Shown piece by piece: positions 1 through 8,042 of a stretch of DNA of 63,378 nucleotides. The notes below the pieces were generated by a model that saw nothing but the letters and a program-made list of their open reading frames with translations, was not told the DNA's origin and did not search any database. Location: the NCBI RefSeq assembly GCF_002198735.1, contig NZ_MWLO01000135.1, forward strand, positions 19,635 to 83,012, read 5' to 3'. The position numbers were made by a program, and so were the translations under genes. The stretch's first letter is position 1. Each line of letters starts with the position of its first letter. Source of the DNA: Ideonella sp. A 288. Its GTDB lineage: Bacteria > Pseudomonadota > Gammaproteobacteria > Burkholderiales > Burkholderiaceae_C.

Positions 1-206
1 TTGAAGCCGGCCCAGATGATGGCGATCGTGACCACGGCGATCGAGATCGTCACGAGGATCTCGTTGACGTTGGTGACTGTGGTGTTGATCTTGTCGAAGC
101 CCTGGGCGCGGGCGAGTTTAGGCAGGAGCCCAGTGGCCATCAGGGCCAGTGCGGTGCAGGCCAGACGGGTTTGGTGCGGAATGGAGGAGCGAACGAACGT
201 GGGCAT
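1..206 (-). CDS. virB2: VirB2-type conjugative pilin, 3' end cut by window edge
   Basis: The minus strand opens with ATG at 206 and reads a short basic N-terminus, a signal-like hydrophobic stretch ending in ARAQG, and then a second hydrophobic segment rich in I, V and T that runs off the window. Two hydrophobic segments around a signal-peptidase-like site are the plan of VirB2/TrbC pilins, which are cleaved and polymerise into the type IV secretion pilus. VirB1 lies just upstream on the same strand with a 50-bp gap, the usual virB order. Only 68 codons are visible. The rest of a virB cluster should continue leftward. Confidence 0.75.
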   Translation of the reverse strand, partial: MPTFVRSSIPHQTRLACTALALMATGLLPKLARAQGFDKINTTVTNVNEILVTISIAVVTIAIIWAGF

Positions 207-256
207 GATGGAGACCTCGAAGGGGAGTGGACCGAAGGGCAGGGAGCGGCGCCGGC

Positions 257-751
257 TCACGGCGGCACCCCGCTGACGCGTCGGCCTGTCGCGGCGGCCT
301 GCATGACCCGCTGTGCCACCCGTTGCACGTAGCCGTGGCGGAAGCCGGTGACGAAGTTGCCGCTGTAGTAGCAGGACAGGGACTGCCGCAAGGCCGACTG
401 TGGTGCAGCGCGCTGCGACGCTCGCTCGAAGCACTCGTCGAGCACGGCCTGCATCGCCCGCAGGTTCGCGCAGGGGTCGAGGGCAGTGGCTGGCGTCAGC
501 CCGAGCCGGTCGAAGTTGCGCCGGTTGATCTGCGCGAGGCCGAGGCTGAAGTTCCAACCATCTGCCAGCAGCCGTTCCGCCGTGGCCAGGGCTTCGGCGC
601 GGGTGCGCGGCTGCCGATCCAGCACACCGCCGACGACGCCGATGGCATGCGGGTTGAAGCGGCTCTCGACCGCGACGAGTGCGTGGGTGGTGCTGGCGTG
701 CACGGCGGGTGCACAGGCCAGTGCCAGTGCGGAGAAGGTGGTCGCGTCCAT
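257..751 (-). CDS. virB1: VirB1-like lytic transglycosylase
   Basis: This 164-residue protein matches the SLT-type lytic transglycosylases that open the peptidoglycan for type IV secretion. The catalytic glutamate is E29 in the context ALVAVES, followed by NPHAIG and then the family motif LGLAQI with an N-rich tail. The N-terminus is hydrophobic and alanine-rich, suggesting export. It lies between the virB2 pilin and an upstream small secreted protein, all on the minus strand with short gaps, so they are likely co-transcribed. The ATG at 751 has no strong Shine-Dalgarno, so translation may be coupled to the gene 18 bp upstream. Confidence 0.85.
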   Translation of the reverse strand: MDATTFSALALACAPAVHASTTHALVAVESRFNPHAIGVVGGVLDRQPRTRAEALATAERLLADGWNFSLGLAQINRRNFDRLGLTPATALDPCANLRAMQAVLDECFERASQRAAPQSALRQSLSCYYSGNFVTGFRHGYVQRVAQRVMQAAATGRRVSGVPP

Positions 752-769
752 GGCCGACTCGACAGTCGA

Positions 770-1330
770 TCAGGGCTGAGCCGGCGCGGGTTGCTGCGCC
801 ACCTGGTCGACCGGGGCGGGGTCGACACCGGCGTCCCAGGCGCCGAGGCGGGCGCGCGCCGCCCGCGAGAACACGGTGACGGTCTCGCCATCGGTGTTCC
901 ACCAGGTGTGCGACCACAGCGCGCCATCGATTTCGACCGTGACCAGGCCGTCGTAGAGGCACGTGTAGACCCAGCCGCCCTCGGTCTCGTGGACGCGCGT
1001 GTACTGCGGCGGGCAGGCCTCGGGGGCGCTGGTCCAGAAGTGGCTGGCGGCATTGCCCGCGCCGGCCATCGCGCAGCGCGGGAAGGCGCGGCCGCGGGCC
1101 AGATCGCGCAGCACCTGGCGGATCGGCGGCACGCACTGCGGGATCGCCCGCCAGTTCGGCGCGGCGAAGCACAGCAGGACGAGGCAGCCGTCAACGGCGC
1201 GAGCTGGCGGAGCGATCGTCGACAGGCTCGCTGCAGTGAACAGGGAGAGCAGACCAGTGCCCACAGGCCCCGAGAAGGCTGATGAAGCGACGTGAAGGTG
1301 ACGACGAGTGGAGTCGAGTCGGCGCGGCAT
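770..1330 (-). CDS. putative exported Cys-containing protein of the conjugation cluster
   Basis: This 186-residue protein has no function I recognise. The start at 1330 is preferred over an in-frame GTG at 1351 because AGGAG lies six bases upstream. The first ~45 residues have a basic start, a hydrophobic core and a PPARA end, as in a signal peptide. The mature part has scattered cysteines (DGCLVLLC, PQCVPP, PRCAMAG, EACPPQ) and a Trp-rich segment (HTWWNT), so disulfides in the periplasm are plausible. It is 18 bp upstream of virB1 on the same strand and probably belongs to the transfer operon. The tail is Pro/Gln-rich. Confidence 0.6.
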   Translation of the reverse strand: MPRRLDSTRRHLHVASSAFSGPVGTGLLSLFTAASLSTIAPPARAVDGCLVLLCFAAPNWRAIPQCVPPIRQVLRDLARGRAFPRCAMAGAGNAASHFWTSAPEACPPQYTRVHETEGGWVYTCLYDGLVTVEIDGALWSHTWWNTDGETVTVFSRAARARLGAWDAGVDPAPVDQVAQQPAPAQP

Positions 1331-1351
1331 GATCTGCTCCTGCTGTCTCAC

Positions 1352-1623
1352 CGCGGTCCCGTCCCTGTCGGGTGGTTTGCGCGGTAGGCAGGTTCAATGT
1401 AGGCCGCGAAGTGCTCGGTGCTCGCGATGAAATCCAACTGGAAATCAGCAAGCTGCGCAAACCCTCTGATGACGTCCAAACGCTTGGGCGGCGGCAATCA
1501 GGCCGTGCGCATCGCGCCGACTGTTGCCACCGTTCGGCGACGCTGACAGGTTTCCGGGATGCTGGACACGGCTCCCTGGATCGGCCGCCGCAGTGCCGGC
1601 GCCGATCGCAGGCTCAAGGCCCC
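1352..1623. other. intergenic stretch between transfer genes and desaturase-like gene
   Basis: I see no convincing gene in these 272 bases. The minus strand contains a short open stretch (about 1380-1480) that reads a plausible peptide with ADFQLDFIAS and EHFAAYIEP, but it has no start with a ribosome site and may be a remnant. This region should hold the promoter of the leftward transfer genes. Confidence 0.4.
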
Positions 1624-2703
1624 TCAGCTCTTGTGCAGACCGAAGCAGGTGAGGCGACGGCCGGCCGAGCGCGGATCCGTCGGGTGTGCCATCCAGTGGG
1701 CGTGCGCGGGCAGCATCACCAACTGCCAAACCTGCGGCACCATGCTGGCGAACATCAGCAGCACATAGCCGGTCGGCAGGCGTGGTGAATCGGGCGCAAG
1801 GGTCAGGCGATAGAACGGCAACCTGCTGTCCTGGTGGTGCCGGTCATGCAGGCTGATTGACAGGGTCACCCAGGCCTGGAACTGGCAGTCTTCTTCCCAG
1901 CCACGACCGAAGCCGACACGGTCGCCAACGTCATCGTCACCAAGACCCCAGTGCTGGATGAAGGTGATGAGCTGGATGCCGAAGGCCACGCCCGCTGCAA
2001 CACCAAGGTACAGCAGTGCGCCACGCCAACCGCCCAGCAGCGCGAAGGCCAGGGCGGTGGCCAATGTCGTCGCCGTGGCAGCCTGGGTGCGAACGACACC
2101 TGGCAGCCCAGCTCCCCAGTGCCGTAGCGGCGATCGATGGCCGAGCAACTCGCCGACGATGCGCGTCAACCGACGGCCTGCGAAGTGCCACATCGATTCC
2201 GCCTTGCGCGGCACTTCGGCCAGGTCGGTGTTGCCGGGCCGGCCGTGATGGGCCAGGTGTTCCATGCCCAACGCCGGATAGCCAGTAAAGCCGACCAGCA
2301 CATGGCCCAGCATGGCGAATCGCTTGTCGCGCCGGTGGATCAGCTCATGCGCAACACAGGTGGCGAAAAGCTGCGTCATCCAGAGGCTGAGGCCCAGTCC
2401 GACCCAGGCCACGACATCAGACCCCACTTGCTCGAGCACCGTGCCCATGGCGATGAGCACACTGGCAAACAGCGCTGGCACATAGGCCGCCGGCAGCAGA
2501 TCGAGCGCGGTCGCCACGTGTTCGTGCCACTCGGGCGGTCCGTCCGCCGGCAACGAGCCAACCACCAGCCGCGCCAGCGGAAACACGAACACAACGACGC
2601 CGAACGCCAGCCAGGGCTCACGGATAAGCACCCCGATCAGGAAAAGTACTGGCATCAGGAAGATCGTCAGGTATCCCGAGGCCTGGATCCATTGGCGTCG
2701 CAT
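1624..2703 (-). CDS. AlkB-like membrane di-iron hydroxylase / fatty acid desaturase
   Basis: This 359-residue integral membrane protein has the three histidine clusters of the membrane di-iron desaturase/hydroxylase superfamily: HELIH at residues 119-123, EHLAHH near 148-153 with a following GRPGNTD, and HDRHH near 280. Hydrophobic segments at about 11-50, 73-115 and 210-245 form the membrane core. Family members insert oxygen or double bonds into alkyl chains using electrons from ferredoxin or rubredoxin. The cluster spacing looks closer to alkane monooxygenases (AlkB) than to acyl-CoA desaturases. AGGAGG seven bases before the ATG supports the start. A LuxR-type gene ends 31 bp upstream, suggesting joint transcription. 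Substrate unknown; it is cargo of the mobile island. Confidence 0.75.
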   Translation of the reverse strand: MRRQWIQASGYLTIFLMPVLFLIGVLIREPWLAFGVVVFVFPLARLVVGSLPADGPPEWHEHVATALDLLPAAYVPALFASVLIAMGTVLEQVGSDVVAWVGLGLSLWMTQLFATCVAHELIHRRDKRFAMLGHVLVGFTGYPALGMEHLAHHGRPGNTDLAEVPRKAESMWHFAGRRLTRIVGELLGHRSPLRHWGAGLPGVVRTQAATATTLATALAFALLGGWRGALLYLGVAAGVAFGIQLITFIQHWGLGDDDVGDRVGFGRGWEEDCQFQAWVTLSISLHDRHHQDSRLPFYRLTLAPDSPRLPTGYVLLMFASMVPQVWQLVMLPAHAHWMAHPTDPRSAGRRLTCFGLHKS

Positions 2704-2734
2704 GGTTGCACCTCCTCCGCAGTCGGAGTGATCG

Positions 2735-3523
2735 TCAGATCAGGCCGTACTCGGCAGCGAGCTGTGCCGCCGCCTTGCGGTTGGGCACACCGAGTCGGGC
2801 ATTCATCCGCTGGAAGCGCGAGTTGATCGCGTGCGGCGACATGTGCAGCAGCCTCGCCATCGTCTTGGTGCCGATGCCGCGCCGTTCTTGTGTCAACAGG
2901 GCCAGGTCTTCGTCGGTGAGCCGCGCCGTCGAGATCACTTCGCGCTTGATGCGTTCTATCCACCAGGCATGCAGTTCCATGGCCAGGCCGCGAGCGACCA
3001 GTTTCAGCACCGGGTAACCGGCATCGTCGAAGAACAGAGGTGTCGACGAGCCCAGGCAGAGCACGCCCATGCGAGTCAGCTGGCCACTCGACGGTGCCGG
3101 CACGATCAGCGACGAGCGGAAGCCGTACTGCTCGGCCAGCGCCACGACGGCCTTCTGCCCCTCCGACAGATCCGAAATCTCGTGGTCTCGCGCCGGCTCG
3201 GAATGGTGCAGTGCGTACTGCAGCCACGGGTCGGCGTCGTACCAGGCCCGACGCTCGTACTCGAAGCACCAGACCGGATCGCACGCCAGCAGAAAGCGGA
3301 AGGACTCGTGGGAGTCGTCGTCGTGCACGAAGCTGACAAATGCCGCCGCGTCCAGGCCCATGGCCGCAGCCGCATCCGCCAGCACGGATAGGGCCTGCGC
3401 CTCGTCTGTTGCCGCGCTGATCCGGCCGGCGATGGCCGCCAGCCGCCCGGCGTAGTCCGGGGCGGCTGCCAGTTCAGCCAGAGTGGGCCGCGTGGGCGAG
3501 CATGTCGAAGAGGTCATCCCCAT
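2735..3523 (-). CDS. LuxR-type regulator with autoinducer-binding-like domain
   Basis: Residues ~30-170 of this 262-residue protein look like the autoinducer-binding (GAF-like) domain, with W and Y residues in the style of the ligand pocket (FEYERRAWYDADPW). Residues ~195-262 form a LuxR/GerE helix-turn-helix (LTQERRGIGTKTMARLL, then SRFQRMNARLGVPNR). The family binds acyl-homoserine lactones or related ligands and controls transcription. No luxI-type synthase is visible nearby, so this may be an orphan that senses another cell's signal. The start overlaps the upstream gene by 50 bp; the alternative ATG at 3517 is equally possible. It probably controls the AlkB-like gene downstream. Confidence 0.8.
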   Translation of the reverse strand: MGMTSSTCSPTRPTLAELAAAPDYAGRLAAIAGRISAATDEAQALSVLADAAAAMGLDAAAFVSFVHDDDSHESFRFLLACDPVWCFEYERRAWYDADPWLQYALHHSEPARDHEISDLSEGQKAVVALAEQYGFRSSLIVPAPSSGQLTRMGVLCLGSSTPLFFDDAGYPVLKLVARGLAMELHAWWIERIKREVISTARLTDEDLALLTQERRGIGTKTMARLLHMSPHAINSRFQRMNARLGVPNRKAAAQLAAEYGLI

Positions 3524-3782
3524 GGCGCGTCACCTTGTCGGACAGCAGGGGGTAGTTGAAGCGCGCGGCGTCGGCCGCACACCATCGATGGAACTCTGCG
3601 CGCGTGCCGAATCGCGCGGCCTGCATCACCCGCGCCGCGCCGGATCGTTGCACCATGCGGCGCACGAAGAGGCCATCCGCCGTGCACTGCAGGCTCACGG
3701 TCACCGTGCCGTCCGGACTGCACTCGGTGACGACCTCGGGTCTCTCGCCCTCAGTCCATGGAGCGAAGGTCGTCTTCATCAT
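3474..3782 (-). CDS. hypothetical protein, 102 aa
   Basis: I do not recognise this protein. It starts with two methionines (3782 or 3779), has a Trp near the start (TFAPWTEGE) and an RMVQR...RVMQAARF repeat-like basic stretch, and ends Ala/His-rich. It overlaps the upstream zinc-ribbon gene by 32 bp and the downstream LuxR-type gene by 50 bp, which points to tightly coupled translation in one minus-strand operon. No membrane segment or signal peptide is seen. Confidence 0.5.
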   Translation of the reverse strand: MMKTTFAPWTEGERPEVVTECSPDGTVTVSLQCTADGLFVRRMVQRSGAARVMQAARFGTRAEFHRWCAADAARFNYPLLSDKVTRHGDDLFDMLAHAAHSG

Positions 3783-4044
3783 CGATCAACGCATGGTGGC
3801 AGCGCTGGCACGACAGCTTCTGCAGGTCTGATGCACTGGGTGTGATCGGACAGGTGTGCGCCGTTTCGTCGCCACAGTTCGGGCACTCGAGCACCAGGAC
3901 GTTGAAGTGCTCGCGGCAGCCATCGCAGACCAGCCGAACCGACTCGCCCGGCGACAAGACCTCGTAGGCGTCCACGTCGACGGTGCCGCAGTACGGACAG
4001 CGGTAGCTGAGGCAAGACTGGGCGTCTGGCGTTTCGAGTTCCAT
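3751..4044 (-). CDS. zinc-ribbon protein
   Basis: This 97-residue protein carries several paired cysteines: CPYCG with CDGC in the first half, CPNCG in the middle, and CQRCHH near the acidic end. The pairs fit two or more zinc ribbons, which often mediate nucleic-acid or protein contacts. The ATG at 4044 is chosen because AGGTG precedes it by about six bases; the longer frame upstream is Arg/Trp-rich and looks non-coding. It heads the leftward operon with the 102-aa protein, the LuxR-type regulator and the AlkB-like gene. Function unknown. Confidence 0.65.
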   Translation of the reverse strand: MELETPDAQSCLSYRCPYCGTVDVDAYEVLSPGESVRLVCDGCREHFNVLVLECPNCGDETAHTCPITPSASDLQKLSCQRCHHALIDDEDDLRSMD

Positions 4045-4259
4045 GCGGCACCTCACTTTCTTGGGAGCATGCGCGGCAACGCGATATTTACGCCGGAGTC
4101 GGTCACCTGTCCAGCGGCGTGGCGGATGCCACCACAGGAAACAGGAGGTAACCATGCGGTACCAATCGGGGTCGGTCTTGTCGTAGGCTGGAAAGCCTGT
4201 GCTGCCGCTGGGGCCGTGACCTTGCCGTCACCGCGCCCCGATCGGCAAGGAGGTTGGAC

Positions 4260-4559
4260 ATGTGGATCCTCATCGCGCGAGCACCCCGTCCCGATGCACC
4301 GTACTGGCGCGGGCGGCGAACCCTGGCGCTGATCGATGCCGCCCTGTGGCCGATCCTGGTCGCCACTGCGTTGAACCACCTGCCGCTGAGCGCGGGCCTG
4401 GCCGGCTCGGTCCTGATGGCGGCATGCGTCTTGATCGGCGCGCGCTGCGTGTCGGTTGCCATGTGGGACGTCGGGCAGTACCGGTTCATCACGGCACGCA
4501 TTGCGGTTCCCTTGGTCGTGCTGCTGGCCGTTGGCGCGGTGCTGAAACTCGCCGCGTAG
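4260..4559 (+). CDS. small membrane protein, 99 aa
   Basis: The ATG at 4260 has an excellent ribosome site (AAGGAGG at 4247-4253, six bases upstream). The protein has a basic start and three hydrophobic segments (about residues 25-43, 48-65 and 76-98), so it is probably an inner-membrane protein. It is the only rightward gene in this part and stands 3 bp from the end of the convergent AlpA-type gene. I do not recognise the family. Confidence 0.6.
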   Translation: MWILIARAPRPDAPYWRGRRTLALIDAALWPILVATALNHLPLSAGLAGSVLMAACVLIGARCVSVAMWDVGQYRFITARIAVPLVVLLAVGAVLKLAA

Positions 4560-4562
4560 CGC

Positions 4563-4805
4563 TCAGTGGCCCGCGGCGGGCAGCGATTCGCTCCACCGGT
4601 CCAGATCTGCCCGCCGCCAGCCGACGGCGCGGCCGGCCAGTCGCACTGGCGACGGAAACTGCTTGGCCGCGATGAGGCGGTAGATCGTGGAGCGCCCCAA
4701 GCCCGTCAGTCGAACGACGGCTGACATGCGGAGATGCTGCTGGGGAAGGATGTTGACGGCGGCTGCGGTGGCAGCAGCGGCGACGCTGGCGATGTGCTGA
4801 GGCAT
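4563..4805 (-). CDS. AlpA-family helix-turn-helix regulator
   Basis: This 80-residue protein has the AlpA/MerR-like winged helix: MSAVVRLTGLGRSTIYRLI (recognition helix) followed by FPSPVRLAGRAVGWRRADLDRW. AlpA proteins act as excisionase-type or activator proteins of integrated elements. The start at 4805 excludes an upstream low-complexity frame. Its position inside an island with an integrase at 31 kb suggests it controls excision or cargo expression, although it is 26 kb from the integrase. Confidence 0.8.
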   Translation of the reverse strand: MPQHIASVAAAATAAAVNILPQQHLRMSAVVRLTGLGRSTIYRLIAAKQFPSPVRLAGRAVGWRRADLDRWSESLPAAGH

Positions 4806-5013
4806 GGCGGCATCCTTGTCTCGTTGTCGGCAGTCTATGCACGGCTCTGGGCGTCTCGCGCGATGAATTGCAGCAAAAAATCGGCAGATGCTTTTTGAGG
4901 TGGGCGGGTGCGGAGTGGATCCTGCTGCCTTGTGCGCCCTGGCGTTGGATTCTGCGCGTGGCGGCAATGCGAATCGAGAAAAGTCCTGGGCGCTGCAGCA
5001 CGGCGTCCAGTGG

Positions 5014-6999
5014 TCAGCGCTTCAACGGTTCAGAGACCAGCGCGCCGGTGCTCAGCTTGTCGATGGGGGAGACTCGACACACACGAAAGCCGACGCCGCC
5101 GCTTTGGTACTCGGGTGCGAGGACGTTGCGAATGGCTGCGCGCAGGCCCCCGGCGTCGCTGACCCAGGAGCCACCGCGCAGCACGCGCAAAGGACCCTTC
5201 GTTTCGCCTCCTGGGTCAGCCTGGTCGTCAACCCACTGCCAGACATTGCCCGCCATGTCGAAAAGACCCCAAGCGTTGGCGGGGTAGCTGCCCACCGGCG
5301 TCGTGCGCCCCGGCGCGCCTTCGCAGTCAGCGCAGTTGGCCCGTTGGCCCGGTGGTTCGTCGCCCCACGGGTAGCGCGCTTCCTTGCCTGCGCGCGCCGC
5401 ATACTCCCATTCCGCTTCGCTCGGCAAGCGGTAGCGCTGGCCCGTAGCCCGGCTGAGCCAGGCCACATAGGCCTGGGCGTCGAGCCAACTGACGTTGATG
5501 ACCGGCCGTTGGTGGCGGCCCCAGCCCTGGTCAGTTGGGTAGATGATCTTGCCGCCGCTGTCCCACACGTAGTGGTCGTACTCCAGAAACGTCACATCGA
5601 ATCTGCCGATGTCGCAGGGCTTGTCTAGTGTCACCTCACGCGCAGCCGGCAGCCCTGCCTTCGCGCAGTTTTGACCGACTTCGACATCGCGCCCCGGCTT
5701 GCAGCCCATGGTGAATCGATTGGGCTTCAACTCGACGGTTTCCGGCACAGGCAGCGATCCCAGGGTCCACTTGATCGGCATGAAGACATAGGTGACCGGC
5801 AGGTTGTTGGACGCGACCCACCATAAACCGTGCACCGCAATGCCCAGAAGCGGAACGAGCACTGCCAACATCGTTGCCGCTGTGAACTTGACGCGCCTGC
5901 TTCGCGCCGTCATGTGCCGTAAGGCTTCATACTGGGCATGTTTCGCTTCAACCAACTGCGCTTCCAATTGCTTCTTCGCCAGATCGGCTTCGCGTGCAGC
6001 TTCCCGCTGGCTGGAGGCTTCGAGGCGGGTGGTCGCGAGTTCCGATTGCGAAACCCGCGCGTCCAGCGCTGACCAGTCCAGGTGATGCTCCAAGAGTGTG
6101 GCCAAGCGTGAGTAGGCGGCGCCGAGCGAAGTCGGGTCGGCACGTTCCCGCGGCCCTTCAAGCACAGGAATCGCTTCACCGAAACTCCAACTTGCAATGT
6201 ACGGGATGAACAGGCGCAGCAATGCTTCCGCCGGTTCCACAGCCTTCGGCAGCCAGTCGCGATACAGCTCGCCAAACTCGTCGGCAAAGATCTTCTGCCA
6301 GGCTTGAAATTTCTGGGACTCGCGGTCACGTTCGTCGCGTGCCGGCACGGGCACGCCCAGGAGCTTGGACCGCTGTATCGGCAGCTTTGATCTCGCACGA
6401 ACCGCCCGCGCCATCAGGCCCTTGATGCCTTCCACGTTCTGATAGTTCGTGACGAACATCAGCACCAGCACATCGGGCAGCAGCACCGTGCAGATGTCGC
6501 CGATGTCGGTGATGCCGGTGCGGCTGTCCACCAGCACGAAGTCGTAGGCAGCGCGCCAATCATTGCGCAAACGCTCAATGTAGTTGCCAATCTGGTGTTC
6601 GCTGAACAGGGTTTCCCAATTCAATTGCTGCACGCGGTGGCGGTAGTCGTCGTTCCGCTTGCCTGCCGAGATGATGTCCAGAGAATGGCCAACGAATTCA
6701 GCTTTCAGCAAACACTCACGCCAATCAAGCGGCCGCCCGTCGGCATGCGCCTCAAGAAGATCAATGACACCGTGGACCGCTGTAGGATCGCCCTTCAGCT
6801 TTGCCGAATGCCTGAAATAGGCCTCCAGGCCAGGTGCCTCCAGATCCCAGTCGATCAACAGCACCCGATGACCTGATGAGGCCAGGATTACCCCCACATT
6901 CGCCAGCGCCATCGACCTTCCCACTCCGCCCTTGTAGGAATAGAAGGTGTAGACGATGCCCGGGGCGCGTTCCCGGTCCGATTCAAGGCGCTCAGACAT
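5014..6999 (-). CDS. MinD/ParA-like ATPase fused through a membrane helix to an FGE-type domain
   Basis: This 661-residue protein has three parts. Residues ~15-290 form a SIMIBI ATPase with a deviant Walker A (KGGVGRS, 23-29), a DWDLEAPG switch region and VLVDSRTG as Walker B. Residues ~318-365 are a predicted coiled coil and ~369-394 a transmembrane helix. Residues ~423-640 form an FGE-sulfatase/C-type-lectin fold (VTFLEYDHYV, RLPSEAEWEYAARAG, GNVWQWVDD, RVLRGGSW, GVGFRV). The cysteine pair of true formylglycine-generating enzymes is absent from the segment after RGGSW, so it is more likely a binding fold. It starts 8 bp inside the end of the TIR gene, so the two are an operon. Its tail resembles DGR variable regions in fold but does not match the local TR at DNA level. 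Confidence 0.8.
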   Translation of the reverse strand: MSERLESDRERAPGIVYTFYSYKGGVGRSMALANVGVILASSGHRVLLIDWDLEAPGLEAYFRHSAKLKGDPTAVHGVIDLLEAHADGRPLDWRECLLKAEFVGHSLDIISAGKRNDDYRHRVQQLNWETLFSEHQIGNYIERLRNDWRAAYDFVLVDSRTGITDIGDICTVLLPDVLVLMFVTNYQNVEGIKGLMARAVRARSKLPIQRSKLLGVPVPARDERDRESQKFQAWQKIFADEFGELYRDWLPKAVEPAEALLRLFIPYIASWSFGEAIPVLEGPRERADPTSLGAAYSRLATLLEHHLDWSALDARVSQSELATTRLEASSQREAAREADLAKKQLEAQLVEAKHAQYEALRHMTARSRRVKFTAATMLAVLVPLLGIAVHGLWWVASNNLPVTYVFMPIKWTLGSLPVPETVELKPNRFTMGCKPGRDVEVGQNCAKAGLPAAREVTLDKPCDIGRFDVTFLEYDHYVWDSGGKIIYPTDQGWGRHQRPVINVSWLDAQAYVAWLSRATGQRYRLPSEAEWEYAARAGKEARYPWGDEPPGQRANCADCEGAPGRTTPVGSYPANAWGLFDMAGNVWQWVDDQADPGGETKGPLRVLRGGSWVSDAGGLRAAIRNVLAPEYQSGGVGFRVCRVSPIDKLSTGALVSEPLKR

Positions 7000-7573
7000 C
7001 GGCGATGCGTCCGATGGGCAGTTCCGGCTGGGTGTCGTGTTCCGAGGCGATCAGGACAGGGAACGCTTCGTCGTACGGCGGGGCGGCGCGGATCAAGGCC
7101 GCCAGATCACGAGCGAAGGGACGAAGACGCGATTCTTCAAACCGTACCGCCGATTCAGTGTCCCAAAAGCGTGGCATCGTAGACGCAAACTCGCTGAAGT
7201 CCAGAGTCTGAATGGCTTTGGCGGTGTCGGGGAAAGTCTCGCCATCGTGAAATGACGCCGGGATGATGAGCTGTGCCCCATAGTTGACCTCCCGCTGGAG
7301 GAAGCTTTGCCATTCCGACAAGCACCAGGACGAACGAAAGTACAGCGGCGACCAGACGCAGACCAAGCATTTTGAGCGCCGCAGCGAATCGGCAATCTTG
7401 GCGCTGAAGCGAGATCCAGTGCGTATCTCTTCGTCGTCGAAGAAGATTCTCACGTCTGTGCGGGCCAACTCCAGGCGCAGCCAATAAGCGATCTTGTCTT
7501 TGACGCGCCGATGCCAAGCGTCACTCTCCCGATCCCGCTTGTAGCTAAAGAATGCGTCGTATGCGTATGTCAC
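6992..7573 (-). CDS. TIR-domain protein
   Basis: This 193-residue protein is almost entirely a TIR domain: YDAFFSYKRD opens the fold, FFDDEEIRTGS follows, and SSWCLSEW carries the conserved glutamate used by TIR NADases. The GTG at 7573 is chosen because GGAGG lies seven bases upstream. Bacterial TIR proteins cleave NAD+ or make cyclic ADP-ribose-type signals when their sensor is triggered. The partner is probably the MinD-like/FGE fusion, whose start overlaps this gene's end by 8 bp. Confidence 0.85.
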   Translation of the reverse strand: MTYAYDAFFSYKRDRESDAWHRRVKDKIAYWLRLELARTDVRIFFDDEEIRTGSRFSAKIADSLRRSKCLVCVWSPLYFRSSWCLSEWQSFLQREVNYGAQLIIPASFHDGETFPDTAKAIQTLDFSEFASTMPRFWDTESAVRFEESRLRPFARDLAALIRAAPPYDEAFPVLIASEHDTQPELPIGRIADV

Positions 7574-7651
7574 GTGCTGCCCTCCCCAGTTCAGCGACCC
7601 GATCTGCGCCGTAGCATAGCCCGACGGGCGGGTGCCCTTGAACTCCCGCAA

Positions 7652-7804
7652 TCACCTGCCCTTGAACAGAAGAACCAGCGCCACGCCGAATGGCGTGAAG
7701 TTGTTGACATGGCGCGTCACCACTGTCAAGCCCTGCAGTCTGGCGGTCACCGCGATCATCGCGTCCCCACGAACCGAGTCAGGCATCCGGTGCATCAATT
7801 GCGC
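7652..7804 (-). pseudogene. VapC/PIN-domain toxin remnant
   Basis: A minus-strand open stretch of 50 codons reads the C-terminal signature of PIN toxins: GDAMIAVTARLQGLTVVTRH followed by NNFTPFGVALV. The residues match the D-A-I-A-A-T helix and the VVTRN-F-P-G end of VapC. An in-frame stop at 7805-7807 lies immediately upstream and there is no start codon with a ribosome site, so only the last third survives. No antitoxin is visible. It is a trace of an earlier toxin-antitoxin pair in the island. Confidence 0.65.
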
Positions 7805-7935
7805 TCACGCCCTGAACACCACCGCGCACTTCGGCAGCGTTGTAGGGCGTGGCGACCTGGGCATGGGCCTCGTGCGCGGCAGCGGTCATCGAGCGATTCT
7901 GTACGGACCGGGAGTGGACGAGCGCATCGGTGTTT

Positions 7936-7951
7936 CCCCCCCCAATTGGGG
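7936..7951. promoter_or_regulatory. C8 tract overlapping the palindrome CCCCAATTGGGG
   Basis: A run of eight C (7936-7943) merges into a perfect 12-bp palindrome (7940-7951). It lies about 90 bp before the TTG start of the TIR-SLOG operon, in DNA that is otherwise without symmetry. It could be an operator, or the tract could vary in length. Both roles are inference. Confidence 0.3.
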
Positions 7952-8042
7952 AGGCAGCCTTGGCCCGCAGGCCCCGCGGCTTGCCGGCGGCGCCCGCGGC
8001 GAGCGAAGATCGCAGGCGCCCTGGCCAGCGAGGAGCTCCACC

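Larger units (their letters stand above)
7574..8042. other. divergent intergenic region, 469 bp
   Basis: This region separates the leftward TIR/MinD-FGE operon from the rightward TIR-SLOG operon. It contains a VapC toxin remnant (7652-7804) and a GC-rich palindrome about 90 bp before the rightward start. The remainder shows no coding signal on either strand. Confidence 0.6.

Noticed and set aside
5014-6999. Third DGR target
   Set aside because: Its C-terminal lectin motif resembles a VR in protein form, but the DNA does not match the TR.
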